From contig NZ_AWEZ01000029.1 in assembly GCF_000468755.1 (NCBI RefSeq), positions 1 to 64,000 on the forward strand: a stretch of DNA of 64,000 nucleotides, in the 5' to 3' direction. The stretch comes from Olsenella profusa F0195. GTDB taxonomy: Bacteria > Actinomycetota > Coriobacteriia > Coriobacteriales > Atopobiaceae. The notes under the pieces are model-generated. The model did no database searches and was not told where the DNA came from. It saw nothing but the letters and a program-made list of their open reading frames with translations. Below are positions 34,158 to 43,252 of the stretch, one piece after another; positions within the stretch are counted from its first letter, which is position 1, and every line of letters starts with the position of its first letter. The position numbers and the translations under genes are program-made.

Positions 34158-34848
34158 TTCGAGGTCGCCTTCCCAAGTTGCCTGCTCCTCTCGACGGCGC
34201 CTCCCCTCGACATCGGGCCATTCCACGTCGGCGACGCCCCCGTGTTGCGTGCCTCGCGGTGTGCGAAGACATCCTTCGTGACATGGGCGTGCGGCTCGTG
34301 TTCCTATCTGTTGTCGTGGCAGACAATCACGACCTCGAAGTCGTGGAAACTCTCGTGTGTCTACTGCGCAGCGATGATGTGGAGCATCTTCAGTGAGATG
34401 CGGCCCTTTGGGTCGGGTGAGATGTCTCGCATCCAGCCTCATCAATGGTGGCCTTTACATCGCAGAGCTCTGTTGTGGTACCTCTCAGCGACTCCACGAG
34501 GTTGGCGTCGTCGATATCGTTGAGGTGTACAGCGGTGGCGTGGGACCTCCGCAAGGAGGTGCATTCAGGTGCTTGTTTCGTGTGAGTTCCCCTGCGCGGC
34601 TTTCTGGCATGCGGTTGCTTTACCGAGGGTATGCGTTGTGAACGAGGTGGGGTTGCGTGAGTGGCTCGGCCCTAATTTTTGCTCTGGGCGCTGCGCGCAC
34701 GCCTCCTCTTGCTGCCCCTCACGTTGTAGCAACTCTCTGTACCCCCCTGTTTCTTGGACAGACACTTGCATGGAATTGGCGGGCGTGACAAGGATCATTC
34801 CAGGTCAGATAGGCAACCGTTCACGTGTTGCAGCGATATTGCTGATGG
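34158..34848. other. no intact gene recognised
   Basis: Several short frames overlap here, none with a convincing start and family. A minus-strand frame around 34380-34160 has protein-like pieces (FEVVIVCHDN) broken by stops, suggesting a decayed gene. Only gene remnants are supportable. Confidence 0.35.
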
Positions 34849-35314
34849 TTGGCCATGGAGATGTACCGTCGGCATCTGAGCATCGAGGAGATTGAGGGGA
34901 TGACGAGGACTCTCAAGGAGTTGGTTCCCCGCGAGGCGTTCAGGGAGGCCGTTGCCAACGCCTTGGTCCACAGGACATGGGACGTGGACTCTCGTGTGCG
35001 TGTCAGCAATTTCCCGATCGTGTCGAGGTCTCTTCCCCGGGTGGCCTGCCGACCGGTCTCTCTGAGGCAGAGTACCTGGCAGGGCGCGTTTCCGTGCTTA
35101 GGAACCCAATTTTGGCCGAGGTGTTCTTCCGCCCTGGCTCATCGAGAAGTTCGGGGCGGGTGTCTTGCGAATTCGGGAGTCCTATCGTGACGAGCTGGAA
35201 GCGCCCTCCTTTGAAGTGATGGAGAACTCCATCACGGTGATCCTTCCCGTCATCGGGTCGCAGGCGGCTCATACTGCACTGTTGTCATCCTCGCCGCTAT
35301 CTGCCGCGCTATGA
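34849..35314 (+). pseudogene. broken ATP-binding transcriptional regulator (HATPase_c_4 type)
   Basis: Three consecutive frames together rebuild the C-terminal half of an AlbA_2/HATPase_c_4 regulator. LVPREAFREAVANALVHRTW comes from the first frame; RVEVSSPGGLPTGLSEAEYL then VLRNPILAEVFF from the second (about 35005-35145); and LIEKFGAGVLRIRESYRDEL from the third (about 35138 onward). At least two frameshifts and the missing N-terminal DNA-binding half make it non-functional. Confidence 0.75.
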
Positions 35315-35528
35315 TCGCCGCCGCTGACGTCCTCTCGTCGGGGTCCACGCTCACGTGCCCTGTGAGTGGCGAGATGGTCTTGAGGCTGGTCCCAGCTGCC
35401 ATGAGGAGGGTGGCGTAGATGCGCTTGAGCCCGCAGGCGAGACCGGACCGTATATGGACACATCTACTGTTCTTGGCGTTCTCGTGCTCCGCTGCTGACC
35501 AGGGCATCGGTGATTGCGGGATCCTCAT
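35250..35528 (-). pseudogene. fragment of a tyrosine-type integrase
   Basis: The minus frame carries LKRIYATLLMAAGTSLKTIS then LTGHVSV, the C-terminal catalytic region around the conserved Arg...His block of phage-type integrases (usually LRHTYATLL...LGHSS). The N-terminal and catalytic tyrosine parts are not seen. It lies 1.9 kb from tRNA-Val, a common integrase target. Confidence 0.65.
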
Positions 35529-36031
35529 TGCCTCAGCGAGCGCCGACGTGAGCTTAGGCGCCGACCTCGACAGGATTGTCGAAGGACCCCTACTCTATCT
35601 CAACGGTGGCAATAGCGCGAAACATCCTGAATGGGACACGCACCTTCGTTGGGGGGCGTATCGTGAAGCACCGGCTATTCTGTCGCGTGGGCATGCCCAT
35701 CCTTAGGGCAGTCGGGAGGGTATGCGTACATGGTAGAGGTAGGATCCTCTGTGAGGAGACACATGGCGCACCATCATGCCGCTGGCGAGATCGTCAAGGT
35801 GCCGGGGTAGAGCTGCTCAAGGCGTTATGCGCCGCTTTCACGATTGGGGGTTTTGGTTTCTTCTTGGCACAGATCCTACTGATTTGTGCTATCCACTATA
35901 GATGCCGAAGTGCCTAAGATAGGCTGTCGATTCTTCATATATGGTGAAGCAGCCTCATGCGCCTACCACGATGCGCAATCGCACGTATTCTGTGCTGGTA
36001 TCGGATTGTTCTGCATGTTTGGGGGAGAGCC
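35529..36031. other. no intact gene recognised
   Basis: Mixed short frames only. One (35576-35917) ends in a hydrophobic helix (LCAAFTIGGFGFFLAQILLI) but has no convincing start or family. The last 90 bases, lower in GC, should hold the promoter of the 2-hydroxyacid dehydrogenase. Confidence 0.35.
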
Positions 36032-37063
36032 ATGGCCTCGAAGTGGATTGTGTGTGCAACGGCGGTCACGTTTGGCCGTTCGAAGGAACCCATTGAGCGG
36101 CTTGAGGCTGCCGGGTGCGAGGTGCGCCTGAACCCCTATGGCAGGCCCCTCCACAAGGATGAGATGCTGGAGTTCGCGGGTGACGCGGATGCGCTCATTC
36201 TAGGTAATGATGACCTCCCCGCAAGCGTCATTCGCAAGCTCAAGAAGCTCAAGGTTATTGCCCGCTATGGTGTGGGCTTTGATGGTGTGGACATCGCCGA
36301 GGCTCGCGACCTGGACATCGAGGTTACCTATGCGCCCGCCGCTAACAGGGAGGAGACTGCGGACTTCACGTTCGGCCTCATCCTGGACCTCGAGCGTCAC
36401 ATCTCACAGATGGTCATTGACACGCGTGCTGGCAAGTGGAACAAGATAACGGGCACGAGTCTCTATGGCAAGACCATCGGCATTATCGGTGTGGGGCAGA
36501 TTGGCACTGCTGTCGCCCGCCGCGCCATGGGCTTCGGCATGGATATCCTGGGCTATGACATCGAACAGCGTAATGAGCCGACGGTCTATGGTGTCGTTTA
36601 CACCACGTTGAACGATCTGCTGAGACGCTCCGATATCATCACCATCCATCTGCCTCTGGACGACTCCACGCGCAACCTCATCGGTGCGCGAGAGCTGAGG
36701 TTCGTGAAGCCTGGGGCGATTCTGATCAACACGGCACGGGCCGGTATCGTGCGTCATGGAGCACTTGATCATGCGCTTAAGACGGGGAGGCTTGCCGGCT
36801 TTGCCATCGACGTCTTTGGCCAGGAGCCTCCCGAGCACCAGCCCTACTATGACTATGACAACGTATTGGTGACGCCGCATGTGGCGGGGAACACTACCGA
36901 GGCAAGCCGCCGCATGGGTAACATCGTCGTGGACAACATCCTTGCCGTGAAAGACGGCGCGGATCCACCTGACCCCGTGACCCCGCAGCACCTGTATGAG
37001 TCGATGATCTCCATGAGCGGGACCACGCCTCCCGCAAAGTTTATTGTGCCAAGGAATGAGTAA
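36032..37063 (+). CDS. D-isomer specific 2-hydroxyacid dehydrogenase (phosphoglycerate dehydrogenase-like)
   Basis: NAD(P)-dependent cytoplasmic oxidoreductase of 343 residues. The Rossmann motif is GKTIGIIGVGQIGTAVARRA (about 147-165). Catalytic residues are Arg236 (INTARAG), Glu265 (GQEPPE) and His283 (TPHVAG). There is no ACT domain, unlike many SerA proteins. It could reduce or oxidise a 2-keto or 2-hydroxy sugar acid in the adjacent pathway; the exact substrate is inferred from context only. ATG 36032 lies behind GGGGGAG, and a strong terminator follows, so it is transcribed separately from the PTS genes. Confidence 0.85.
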   Translation: MASKWIVCATAVTFGRSKEPIERLEAAGCEVRLNPYGRPLHKDEMLEFAGDADALILGNDDLPASVIRKLKKLKVIARYGVGFDGVDIAEARDLDIEVTYAPAANREETADFTFGLILDLERHISQMVIDTRAGKWNKITGTSLYGKTIGIIGVGQIGTAVARRAMGFGMDILGYDIEQRNEPTVYGVVYTTLNDLLRRSDIITIHLPLDDSTRNLIGARELRFVKPGAILINTARAGIVRHGALDHALKTGRLAGFAIDVFGQEPPEHQPYYDYDNVLVTPHVAGNTTEASRRMGNIVVDNILAVKDGADPPDPVTPQHLYESMISMSGTTPPAKFIVPRNE

Positions 37064-37093
37064 CGCATATGCGTACTGCACGGCCCGGCACGT

Positions 37094-37133
37094 GAGGTGC
37101 TCACTGTAAAGGTGGGCACCTCAACCATTTTTT
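37094..37133 (+). terminator. intrinsic terminator after the 2-hydroxyacid dehydrogenase
   Basis: GAGGTGCTCAC and GTGGGCACCTC form the stem (37094-37122), followed by AACCATTTTTT. Confidence 0.85.
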
Positions 37134-37441
37134 GCCTATGGGAACAATTTTATTCTAGTTCTAGAAACTTATATACATCACATTTTAACTGTACTACAGA
37201 AAATGACGGAAATATCAACGTTATTTATATGTAGGAATAATGTGTAAAAAAAGTGGTAAAAAATAATTATACATATTAAAAATAATAAAAGCACTTATTA
37301 GGTTAATTAAATACATATATAAAGGTAAATAACTCATACAATTATTTTGCTATTGAACTTATGAAGACTAGATGATTAACTGGTCGCAAAGAACAGATTC
37401 CATTCATTTCGGTGTAACTGTAAAAAACGGAGAGGCAGGGC
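37134..37441. promoter_or_regulatory. strikingly AT-rich leader of the PTS/KDPG locus
   Basis: About 230 bp of almost pure A/T in an otherwise GC-rich genome, with runs such as TAAAAAATAATTATACATATT. A palindrome TTCTAGTTCTAGAA lies at 37153-37166. Several TATA-like hexamers exist, so one promoter cannot be singled out. The Shine-Dalgarno of the aldolase (GGAGAGGC) is at 37429-37436. AT-rich DNA this close to a catabolic operon suggests regulation by bending or silencing proteins, or recent acquisition. Confidence 0.6.
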
Positions 37442-38071
37442 ATGATCAATCCCAGCATTACCCATTTCCCCAAAGTTACCGTGATCCTGAGGGGCTACAA
37501 CTACGAGCAGGTTCGCTGTGTGGTCAAGAACATGGTTGGCACCAAGCTCGGCGCGGTCGAGGTTGCCATGAACACTCCCGGTGCGACAGAGACTATCAAG
37601 AAGGTTGCCGCGGAGTTTGGCGATGAGGTCATGGTCGGTGCCGGCACCGTCATTTCCACGGAGCGTGCCAGAGCTGCCGTTGATGCAGAGGCGAAGTTCG
37701 CACTGTCTCCCATCTGTTTCACGCAGGAAATCTTTGATATTTGCGCGTCTGCGGGCCTTACGACCGTACCCTCGGCCTTCAGTCCCTCAGAGGTTTGGAA
37801 CATGTTTGAGATGGGTGCCGACATCGTCAAGATCTTCCCCGCAGACATTCTGGGTTCCAAGTATCTCAAGGACATCCAGGCACCTCTCAATCCCATGCCG
37901 CTCATGGTGGTTGGTGGCGTGAGCGCCGACAACTGTCAGGAGTTCTTTGACTTTGGCGCCACATACGCGGGCATTGGCTCCGGCATCTTCAAACCCGCAG
38001 ACATCGTCTCGATGAACGATGAGGGGCTCAGGCAGTCCATTGCTGACTTCGAGACAAAGGTTCGCTGGTAA
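37442..38071 (+). CDS. KDPG/KHG-type aldolase (2-dehydro-3-deoxy-phosphogluconate aldolase family)
   Basis: A 209-residue class I aldolase that cleaves a 2-keto-3-deoxy-6-phospho sugar acid to pyruvate and a triose phosphate. The catalytic Lys130 is in DIVKIFPADILG; Glu40 lies in AVEVAMNTPGA. VGAGTV and MVVGGVSADN form the phosphate and pyruvate sites. The ATG is behind GGAGAGG at 6 nt. It heads an operon with a galactitol-type PTS and an Edd-type dehydratase, the enzyme that would make its substrate. Confidence 0.9.
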   Translation: MINPSITHFPKVTVILRGYNYEQVRCVVKNMVGTKLGAVEVAMNTPGATETIKKVAAEFGDEVMVGAGTVISTERARAAVDAEAKFALSPICFTQEIFDICASAGLTTVPSAFSPSEVWNMFEMGADIVKIFPADILGSKYLKDIQAPLNPMPLMVVGGVSADNCQEFFDFGATYAGIGSGIFKPADIVSMNDEGLRQSIADFETKVRW

Positions 38072-38102
38072 ACAACTATCACATAATGGAGAGGAGGTAT
38101 AT

Positions 38103-38564
38103 ATGTCCGATATGGCGTTTGGTCCCGAACTCATTCTCCTGCTGGATGGTGTGAAGGATTATCAGATGGCCGAAAGCGATCTAGCGAACAGGCTTGTTAA
38201 GCTCGGCTATGCAAAAGATTCCTATCCCCAAGCAATCGCCGAGCGTGAGATTGTATATCCTACGGGTCTTGACGTCGGGGGCATAAATGCGGCAATGCCT
38301 CACTGCGACATTTCGAACGTTAACAGGGCAGCAATTTGCGTAGGCGTTCTCAAGAATCCTGTCGAGTGGCGCCGCATGGATGATCAGGACGCCACCTGTA
38401 AGGTCTCGTTCGTGATTATGCTCGCCCTCAAGGAAGCTCATGCCCATCTGGACATGCTCCAGAAGGTAGTCGCTCTCATTCAAGACCAAGGCCTCATGAC
38501 AAAGATTGTGGCAGCCGCGAATACGAATGAGGTCTATCAGCTCGTGGGTGAGAGGTTGGCCTAA
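38103..38564 (+). CDS. PTS sugar transporter subunit IIA, galactitol type
   Basis: A 153-residue cytoplasmic phosphocarrier of the PTS_EIIA_2 (fructose/mannitol/galactitol) fold. The phosphorylated histidine is His67 in TGLDVGGINAAMPHCDI. It accepts phosphate from HPr and passes it to the IIB protein encoded next. ATG 38103 follows GGAGAGGAGG. It lies between the KDPG-type aldolase and the IIB gene. Confidence 0.9.
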   Translation: MSDMAFGPELILLLDGVKDYQMAESDLANRLVKLGYAKDSYPQAIAEREIVYPTGLDVGGINAAMPHCDISNVNRAAICVGVLKNPVEWRRMDDQDATCKVSFVIMLALKEAHAHLDMLQKVVALIQDQGLMTKIVAAANTNEVYQLVGERLA

Positions 38565-38628
38565 CAACAGAAACAAGGCGTGCCTGCGGACACGTCGTAC
38601 TACAAGAGCACAAGGGAAGGAACTAACA

Positions 38629-38913
38629 ATGGCAAAGCGCGTTCTCGTTGCATGCGGCAATGGTGTGGCGACCTCCACCGTCGTTGCAAGCAAGATCAGG
38701 GATTATTGCAAGGAGAGGGGCCTGGACGTCCAGACCAACCAATGCAGAATGATCGAGCTTCATGACAAGGGTGATGCGTACGACCTCATCGTGACCTCTG
38801 GCAAGTTCAGCGATCCTGACGTCAAGACCCCTTGCATCATGGCGATCAGCCTTCTTACGGGCATTGGTGCGGATAAGACTCTGGAGCAGATTTATCAGGC
38901 ACTGAAGGACTAG
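38629..38913 (+). CDS. PTS sugar transporter subunit IIB, galactitol type
   Basis: A 94-residue IIB protein with the phosphorylation loop VACGNGVATSTVVASKI; Cys9 is the phospho-acceptor. The sequence ends in GIGADKTLEQIYQALKD, as in GatB-like proteins. The ATG follows AAGGGAAGGAAC. With the IIA and IIC genes it makes a complete three-chain permease. Confidence 0.9.
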   Translation: MAKRVLVACGNGVATSTVVASKIRDYCKERGLDVQTNQCRMIELHDKGDAYDLIVTSGKFSDPDVKTPCIMAISLLTGIGADKTLEQIYQALKD

Positions 38914-39002
38914 CGCCTTATTTCAATTGCCGTTTTTCGTCCGCAAAGAGCGGGCGTGTATTTGTCCGCCAGAGTGTGCGGGCGAAATAGAAAGGATAGG
39001 GA

Positions 39003-40379
39003 ATGGACGTAGTTGCTAATGGCATTTATGCTGCGTTCCAGGCGTTTCTCGGCGCCGGCGCATACGTAATGCTGCCTGTGATCATCACGATCCTGGGCCT
39101 CGTCTTCAGGCTCAAGCCTGTCAAGGCTTTCCAGTCCGGTATGACGATCACCTGTGGTTTCGTAGGTATCAACCTGTTGGTTAACCTGCTCAAGTCAGCG
39201 GTTTCTCCCGCCGCTTCCGCGATGGTCACCAATTTCGGCCTGAACCTCGATATTACCGATGTGGGCTGGGGTGCTATCTCCTCCGTCACCTGGGCTTCTC
39301 CCATCGTCGCTTTCCTGGTCTTCGAGATCCTTGGGATCAATGTCTTGATGCTCATCCTCAAGGCAACCAAGACCATGGACGTCGACATCTGGAACTACCA
39401 CCACATGATGATTGCCGGCATCCTCGTGTTCTATGTCACCAATAACTTCGTGCTCGCTCTCATCGCCTCCGGCCTCATGGCCATCCTCTCCTTCAAGCTC
39501 TGCGACTGGACGCAGCCCCTGGTTGAGCACTTCTTCGGCATTCCGGACGTCTCGCTGCCAACCGTCTCTTATCTGAGCTCCATTATCATAGCTGCCCCCC
39601 TCAACTGGGTCATCGATCGCATCCCCGGCCTCCGCGACGTGAACCTCTCCATTAAGGGTCTCCAGAAGAGGATCGGCTTTCTTGGTGACCCTATGATTTT
39701 GGGCTTCATCCTGGGCCTTGCCATGGGCCTTCTTGCTCTCATGCCGATTGACCAAGCATTTCTTACGGGTGTCAACGTTGCTGCCGTCATGGCGCTCATG
39801 CCCAAGATGACCGCCATGTTTGTCGAGGGCCTCATGCCCATCTCCGAGGCCGCTCAGAACATGACCTCCAAGTACTTCGGTGGCCGTTCGCTTACCATCG
39901 GTCTTGACGCTGCCGTCGTTGTGGGCAACCCTGACGTCATCACCACCGCACTCGTCATGATTCCCATCACCATCTTCCTTGCCTTCATCCTCCCTGGCAA
40001 CCATATGATGCCGCTCGCTGATCTCGCGGTTGTCACTTTCCGTGTTGCCATGGTCGTAGCCCTCTGCCGCGGCAACGTTTTCCGCTCCATCTTGATCTCC
40101 ATTCCCGTCATGACCGCCATTCTTTACGGTGGCACCTTTGCCGCTCCTTATCTGACTGGCCTTGCCCAGTCCACTGGTCTCGAGTTTGATGGCCAGATCG
40201 CCTCCATGGCGGGTCCTTCGATGACCCAAACCGCCATCGTGTTCTGGAGCTCCATCTCCTCCAATCCTTGGCTCGCTCTTGTCGTTGTCATGCTCGCCTT
40301 TGCAGGTATTTGGTACTTCGTCGAGAAGAGGATTGGCCTCGACAAGATTGAGGCCTACGCTTCTCAGGGCGAGGAGTAG
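39003..40379 (+). CDS. PTS sugar transporter subunit IIC, galactitol type
   Basis: A 458-residue polytopic membrane permease (about 10-12 segments) of the GatC family. It starts FQAFLGAGAYVMLPVIITILG and has GLVFRLKPVKAFQSGMT. It also has the family-like loop DRIPGLRDVNLSIKGLQKRI and PEGLM-type segments near the end. It imports and phosphorylates a polyol or sugar acid; the linked dehydratase and aldolase suggest an aldonic acid, although the Gat family name implies a polyol. Confidence 0.9.
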   Translation: MDVVANGIYAAFQAFLGAGAYVMLPVIITILGLVFRLKPVKAFQSGMTITCGFVGINLLVNLLKSAVSPAASAMVTNFGLNLDITDVGWGAISSVTWASPIVAFLVFEILGINVLMLILKATKTMDVDIWNYHHMMIAGILVFYVTNNFVLALIASGLMAILSFKLCDWTQPLVEHFFGIPDVSLPTVSYLSSIIIAAPLNWVIDRIPGLRDVNLSIKGLQKRIGFLGDPMILGFILGLAMGLLALMPIDQAFLTGVNVAAVMALMPKMTAMFVEGLMPISEAAQNMTSKYFGGRSLTIGLDAAVVVGNPDVITTALVMIPITIFLAFILPGNHMMPLADLAVVTFRVAMVVALCRGNVFRSILISIPVMTAILYGGTFAAPYLTGLAQSTGLEFDGQIASMAGPSMTQTAIVFWSSISSNPWLALVVVMLAFAGIWYFVEKRIGLDKIEAYASQGEE

Positions 40380-40402
40380 GTTCGAAAGGACCACGCCCGA
40401 AC

Positions 40403-40444
40403 AGAGGTAGACGTCATCGGCGCGATGGCGCCTACCTCTTCTTT
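40403..40444 (+). terminator. hairpin with T-rich tail between PTS IIC and the dehydratase
   Basis: AGAGGTAG (40403-40410) pairs with CTACCTCT (40432-40439), followed by TCTTT. It probably attenuates rather than ends the transcript, since the next gene has no separate promoter that I can see. Confidence 0.55.
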
Positions 40445-40461
40445 ATGAGAGAAGAGATACA

Positions 40462-42102
40462 ATGAAACGTAAGATTGATCAGCTAGAACCGTTCCAGCGC
40501 GCCATCTCGAAGGCGCACCTAGCGACTGCGGGCGTCTCCGTCGACTCGCTCGAGAACCCCGACAAGCCCCTCATTGCCATCGCAAACAGCTGGAACGAGG
40601 TTTGCCCCGGCCACGAACCCCTGCACCAGCTTGCGCAAGAGGTCAAGAAGGGTGTGCTCGAGGCCGGCGGCGAGCCCGTCGAATTCAATACTATAGGCAT
40701 GTGCGACGGTATTGCCCAAGGCCATCCCGGTATGCGCTACTGTCTGCCCCACCGCGACCTCATCACGGACTCCTGCGAGGCCATGATCGTGGGGGAGGGT
40801 GTCTTTGACGGCGTGGTCTACATGGGATCCTGCGACAAGATCATCCCCGGCATGCTCAACGCTGCCGCGCGCATCGACCTGCCTTCCGCCTTGGTGACCG
40901 CCGGTCCCTGCTATGACGAGATCAAGCCGAGCGAGTCCAAGGCCCTGCGTGCGCGCTTCCTGCGTGGCGAGGCCACGGAGCGCGAGGTGATCGAGGGCAC
41001 CCTCAAGTACTACACCGGCCCTGGCGTCTGCCCGTTTCTGGGCACCGCCAATACCATGGCATGCCTCTCTGAGGGCCTTGGTATGATGCTGCCGTACGGC
41101 GCGTTGTGGCCGTCTTCCACGAGCCAGCGGCGCTTCTCAGCCCGCCAGACCGGCGCCCGCGTGGTCGATCTGGTGCGCAAGGGCATCAGGCCTTCCGACA
41201 TCATGACCCAGGCTGCGCTGGACAATGCCGTCAAGCTGCTCGCCTCCATCGGTGGCTCCCTCAATGCCCTCGTCCACCTGCCGGCACTCGCGCATGAGCT
41301 TGGCCTCGAGGTCACCTGGACCCAGATTGCCGAGGTCACCTCGCATACGCCCGTTGTCTGCAATGTGGTGCCCAATGGCGATATCTCGTGCATCAACCTC
41401 TACAAGGCCGGCGGCGTGCCCGCGGTCCTCAAGACCATCGAGGGGGACCTCGACACCTCCGTCATGACCGTCACCGGCAAGATGCTGGGCCAGAACTTGG
41501 ACCGCGACGTGCCTGTGGACCGCTCCGTCATCCGCATGCAGGATGACCCCGCATCCGTTGCCAACGGCATCCAGGTGCTCTATGGCAACCTGGCTCCCGA
41601 GGGCGCCTTGGTCAAGACCTCCGCCGTCCCCGCTGACCAGCACATCTGGACCGGCCGCGCACAGGTCTTCAACAGCGAGGAGGAGGCCTTTGCTGCCTAT
41701 GCCCAGCACGCCATAAGGCCGGGCACCGGCGTCATCGTGTGCTACGAGGGCCCCAAGGGTGGCCCCGGCATGAAGGAGCTGCACCGCGTGACTGAGATCA
41801 TGAAGGGCATTCCCAACTCTGCGGTCATCACCGACGGCCGCTTCTCTGGTGCGTCCGGCGGTCTCTCCGTTGGCTATCTCTGTCCCGAGGCCTTTGACGG
41901 TGGTGCCATCGCGCTGGTGCAGGATGGTGACACCATCCATATCGACCTCTCCAAGAACCTCATCGAGCTTGAGGTCCCCGACGAGGAACTTGCCGTGCGC
42001 AAGGCCCACTGGAAGCCCGTTGTTCACGAGAATGGCGGACATCTGCTCAAGCGCTATGCCGAGCAAGTTGGCTCTGCCAAGGCGGGCGCGGTCCTGGATT
42101 AG
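40462..42102 (+). CDS. IlvD/Edd family dehydratase (sugar acid or phospho-sugar acid)
   Basis: A 546-residue Fe-S dehydratase family member. Cysteines that could bind the cluster lie in NTIGMCDGIAQGHPGMRY, VVYMGSCDKIIPGMLNAA and PGVCPFLGTANTMACLSEGL, with the C-terminal DGRFSGASGGLSVGYL. The family includes dihydroxy-acid dehydratase, 6-phosphogluconate dehydratase and several aldonate dehydratases. No other ilv genes are near, whereas a KDPG-type aldolase and PTS are, so a sugar acid (or its 6-phosphate) is the likely substrate giving the 2-keto-3-deoxy compound. Confidence 0.88.
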   Translation: MKRKIDQLEPFQRAISKAHLATAGVSVDSLENPDKPLIAIANSWNEVCPGHEPLHQLAQEVKKGVLEAGGEPVEFNTIGMCDGIAQGHPGMRYCLPHRDLITDSCEAMIVGEGVFDGVVYMGSCDKIIPGMLNAAARIDLPSALVTAGPCYDEIKPSESKALRARFLRGEATEREVIEGTLKYYTGPGVCPFLGTANTMACLSEGLGMMLPYGALWPSSTSQRRFSARQTGARVVDLVRKGIRPSDIMTQAALDNAVKLLASIGGSLNALVHLPALAHELGLEVTWTQIAEVTSHTPVVCNVVPNGDISCINLYKAGGVPAVLKTIEGDLDTSVMTVTGKMLGQNLDRDVPVDRSVIRMQDDPASVANGIQVLYGNLAPEGALVKTSAVPADQHIWTGRAQVFNSEEEAFAAYAQHAIRPGTGVIVCYEGPKGGPGMKELHRVTEIMKGIPNSAVITDGRFSGASGGLSVGYLCPEAFDGGAIALVQDGDTIHIDLSKNLIELEVPDEELAVRKAHWKPVVHENGGHLLKRYAEQVGSAKAGAVLD

Positions 42103-42206
42103 CCACCTCTGTGCTCCGCAGGTCATTGCCATAGCCTGCGGCGTGGTGTGAGCGGGGGCCGTCCTCGTGGCGACCCCCACCCTCCATGGCTGAGGGGAGG
42201 GATCCC

Positions 42207-43043
42207 ATGCGGGTTGACATGGTCTTCTGCGACATGGACGGAACGTACCTCGCATCCGATAAGTCCGTGCCAGCTGACAACCAGAAGATTGTGGGCGAGT
42301 TGGCCGAGAGGGGCATAGCGTTTGTTCCCTGTACGGGAAGGATGTTCTCTGGCATCCAGGAGTCCTTGGTCGGTACCCCACAAGTGAGGTATGCCGTCTG
42401 TTCCATGGGGGCGACCATTGTGGAGTTTGGTCCCCATGGCCCTAAGAACATATTTGAGGGGGAGATGCCCAAAGGGCCGGTGCTGTCGCTCTATGAGGCG
42501 ATCTCCAGCATGGACCTTGAGTTTGGCATCTTCGCGAACGGGCGGTCCTATGCGGAGGACTGGCGTTTGGCCAAGATCAGGGAGTTTCCCATAGAACCTG
42601 GCATGATGCAGTTCGTGATCAAGCAGAGAGTGCCCATCAAAGTATCGATCCCTGAGTTCGTCGGCAAACTAGATCGCGTGGAACGCCTGAACCTCTACTA
42701 CAAAACCGATGCCGACGGCGACAGGATCTGCGACATTCTGGGCAGCATGTCCGAGCTTGCTTACACAAGGCATGACGGATGCGGCCTTGAGGTGACATCC
42801 CGCAGTTTCTCGAAGGGGACCGCGCTGCGGTGGCTGTGCCAAAAGGAGGGAGTGAGCCCCCTCTACGTGGCTGCCTTTGGTGACGGGGAGAATGATGTTC
42901 CCATGCTCGCTGAGGCAGGCGTGCCGGTTGCCATGAGGAACGGCAACGACATCTGCAAGGAAAACGCCACGTACATGACGCGGCTCTCTAACGACGAGGC
43001 GGGAGTGGCAGACTTCCTGCGCCAGAACGTGTTTGGCGCATAG
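42207..43043 (+). CDS. Cof-type HAD phosphatase
   Basis: A 278-residue HAD-superfamily hydrolase with a C2-type cap. Motif I is VFCDMDGTYLASD, motif II VPCTGR, the lysine of motif III is in SKGTALRWL, and motif IV is AAFGDGENDVPMLAEAG. These enzymes usually dephosphorylate sugar phosphates, possibly to relieve phospho-sugar build-up in this pathway. ATG 42207 lies behind GGGGAGGGA; an upstream in-frame ATG at 42186 is less well placed. It is probably the last gene of the PTS operon. Confidence 0.85.
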   Translation: MRVDMVFCDMDGTYLASDKSVPADNQKIVGELAERGIAFVPCTGRMFSGIQESLVGTPQVRYAVCSMGATIVEFGPHGPKNIFEGEMPKGPVLSLYEAISSMDLEFGIFANGRSYAEDWRLAKIREFPIEPGMMQFVIKQRVPIKVSIPEFVGKLDRVERLNLYYKTDADGDRICDILGSMSELAYTRHDGCGLEVTSRSFSKGTALRWLCQKEGVSPLYVAAFGDGENDVPMLAEAGVPVAMRNGNDICKENATYMTRLSNDEAGVADFLRQNVFGA

Positions 43044-43066
43044 AGAGAAGAGAATTCAACACCATG

Positions 43067-43203
43067 TCCTAGGAATTGTCCTAGGAGGACGCTGCGGATG
43101 CCGATAGGATGCCCGTGGCGACTGTGACCACACGTGTGGTGTGGCAGCCATCCCTGCACCCGGAATGGCAGCTCTCAATCTGAAAACTTGACCGTTTGGG
43201 TCA
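43067..43203. promoter_or_regulatory. cluster of palindromes between the two sugar loci
   Basis: Three palindromic elements are seen: tandem TCCTAGGA at 43067 and 43079; a perfect 14-mer ACCACACGTGTGGT at 43127-43140; and TGACC-N5-GGTCA at 43189-43203. Each is a plausible protein site, and the 14-mer could also act as a terminator stem for the upstream operon. No gene is present in 43044-43509. Confidence 0.55.
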
Positions 43204-43252
43204 TATAGCCTTCCGTTCACAGATAATAAAGTCTAAAACATAGAAATAAACT

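Noticed and set aside
34160-34380. Minus-strand remnant with FEVVIVCHDN
   Set aside because: It is interrupted by stops and no family could be assigned with confidence; it is mentioned only as possible decay.
35576-35917. SpoVA-like membrane protein fragment
   Set aside because: Only one hydrophobic stretch fits, the start is poor, and the surrounding frames are broken; similarity is too weak to name.
40462-42102. Calling the dehydratase ilvD (branched-chain amino-acid synthesis)
   Set aside because: No other ilv or leu genes are nearby, whereas PTS, KDPG-type aldolase and sugar genes flank it; a sugar-acid role fits better, though it is not proven.
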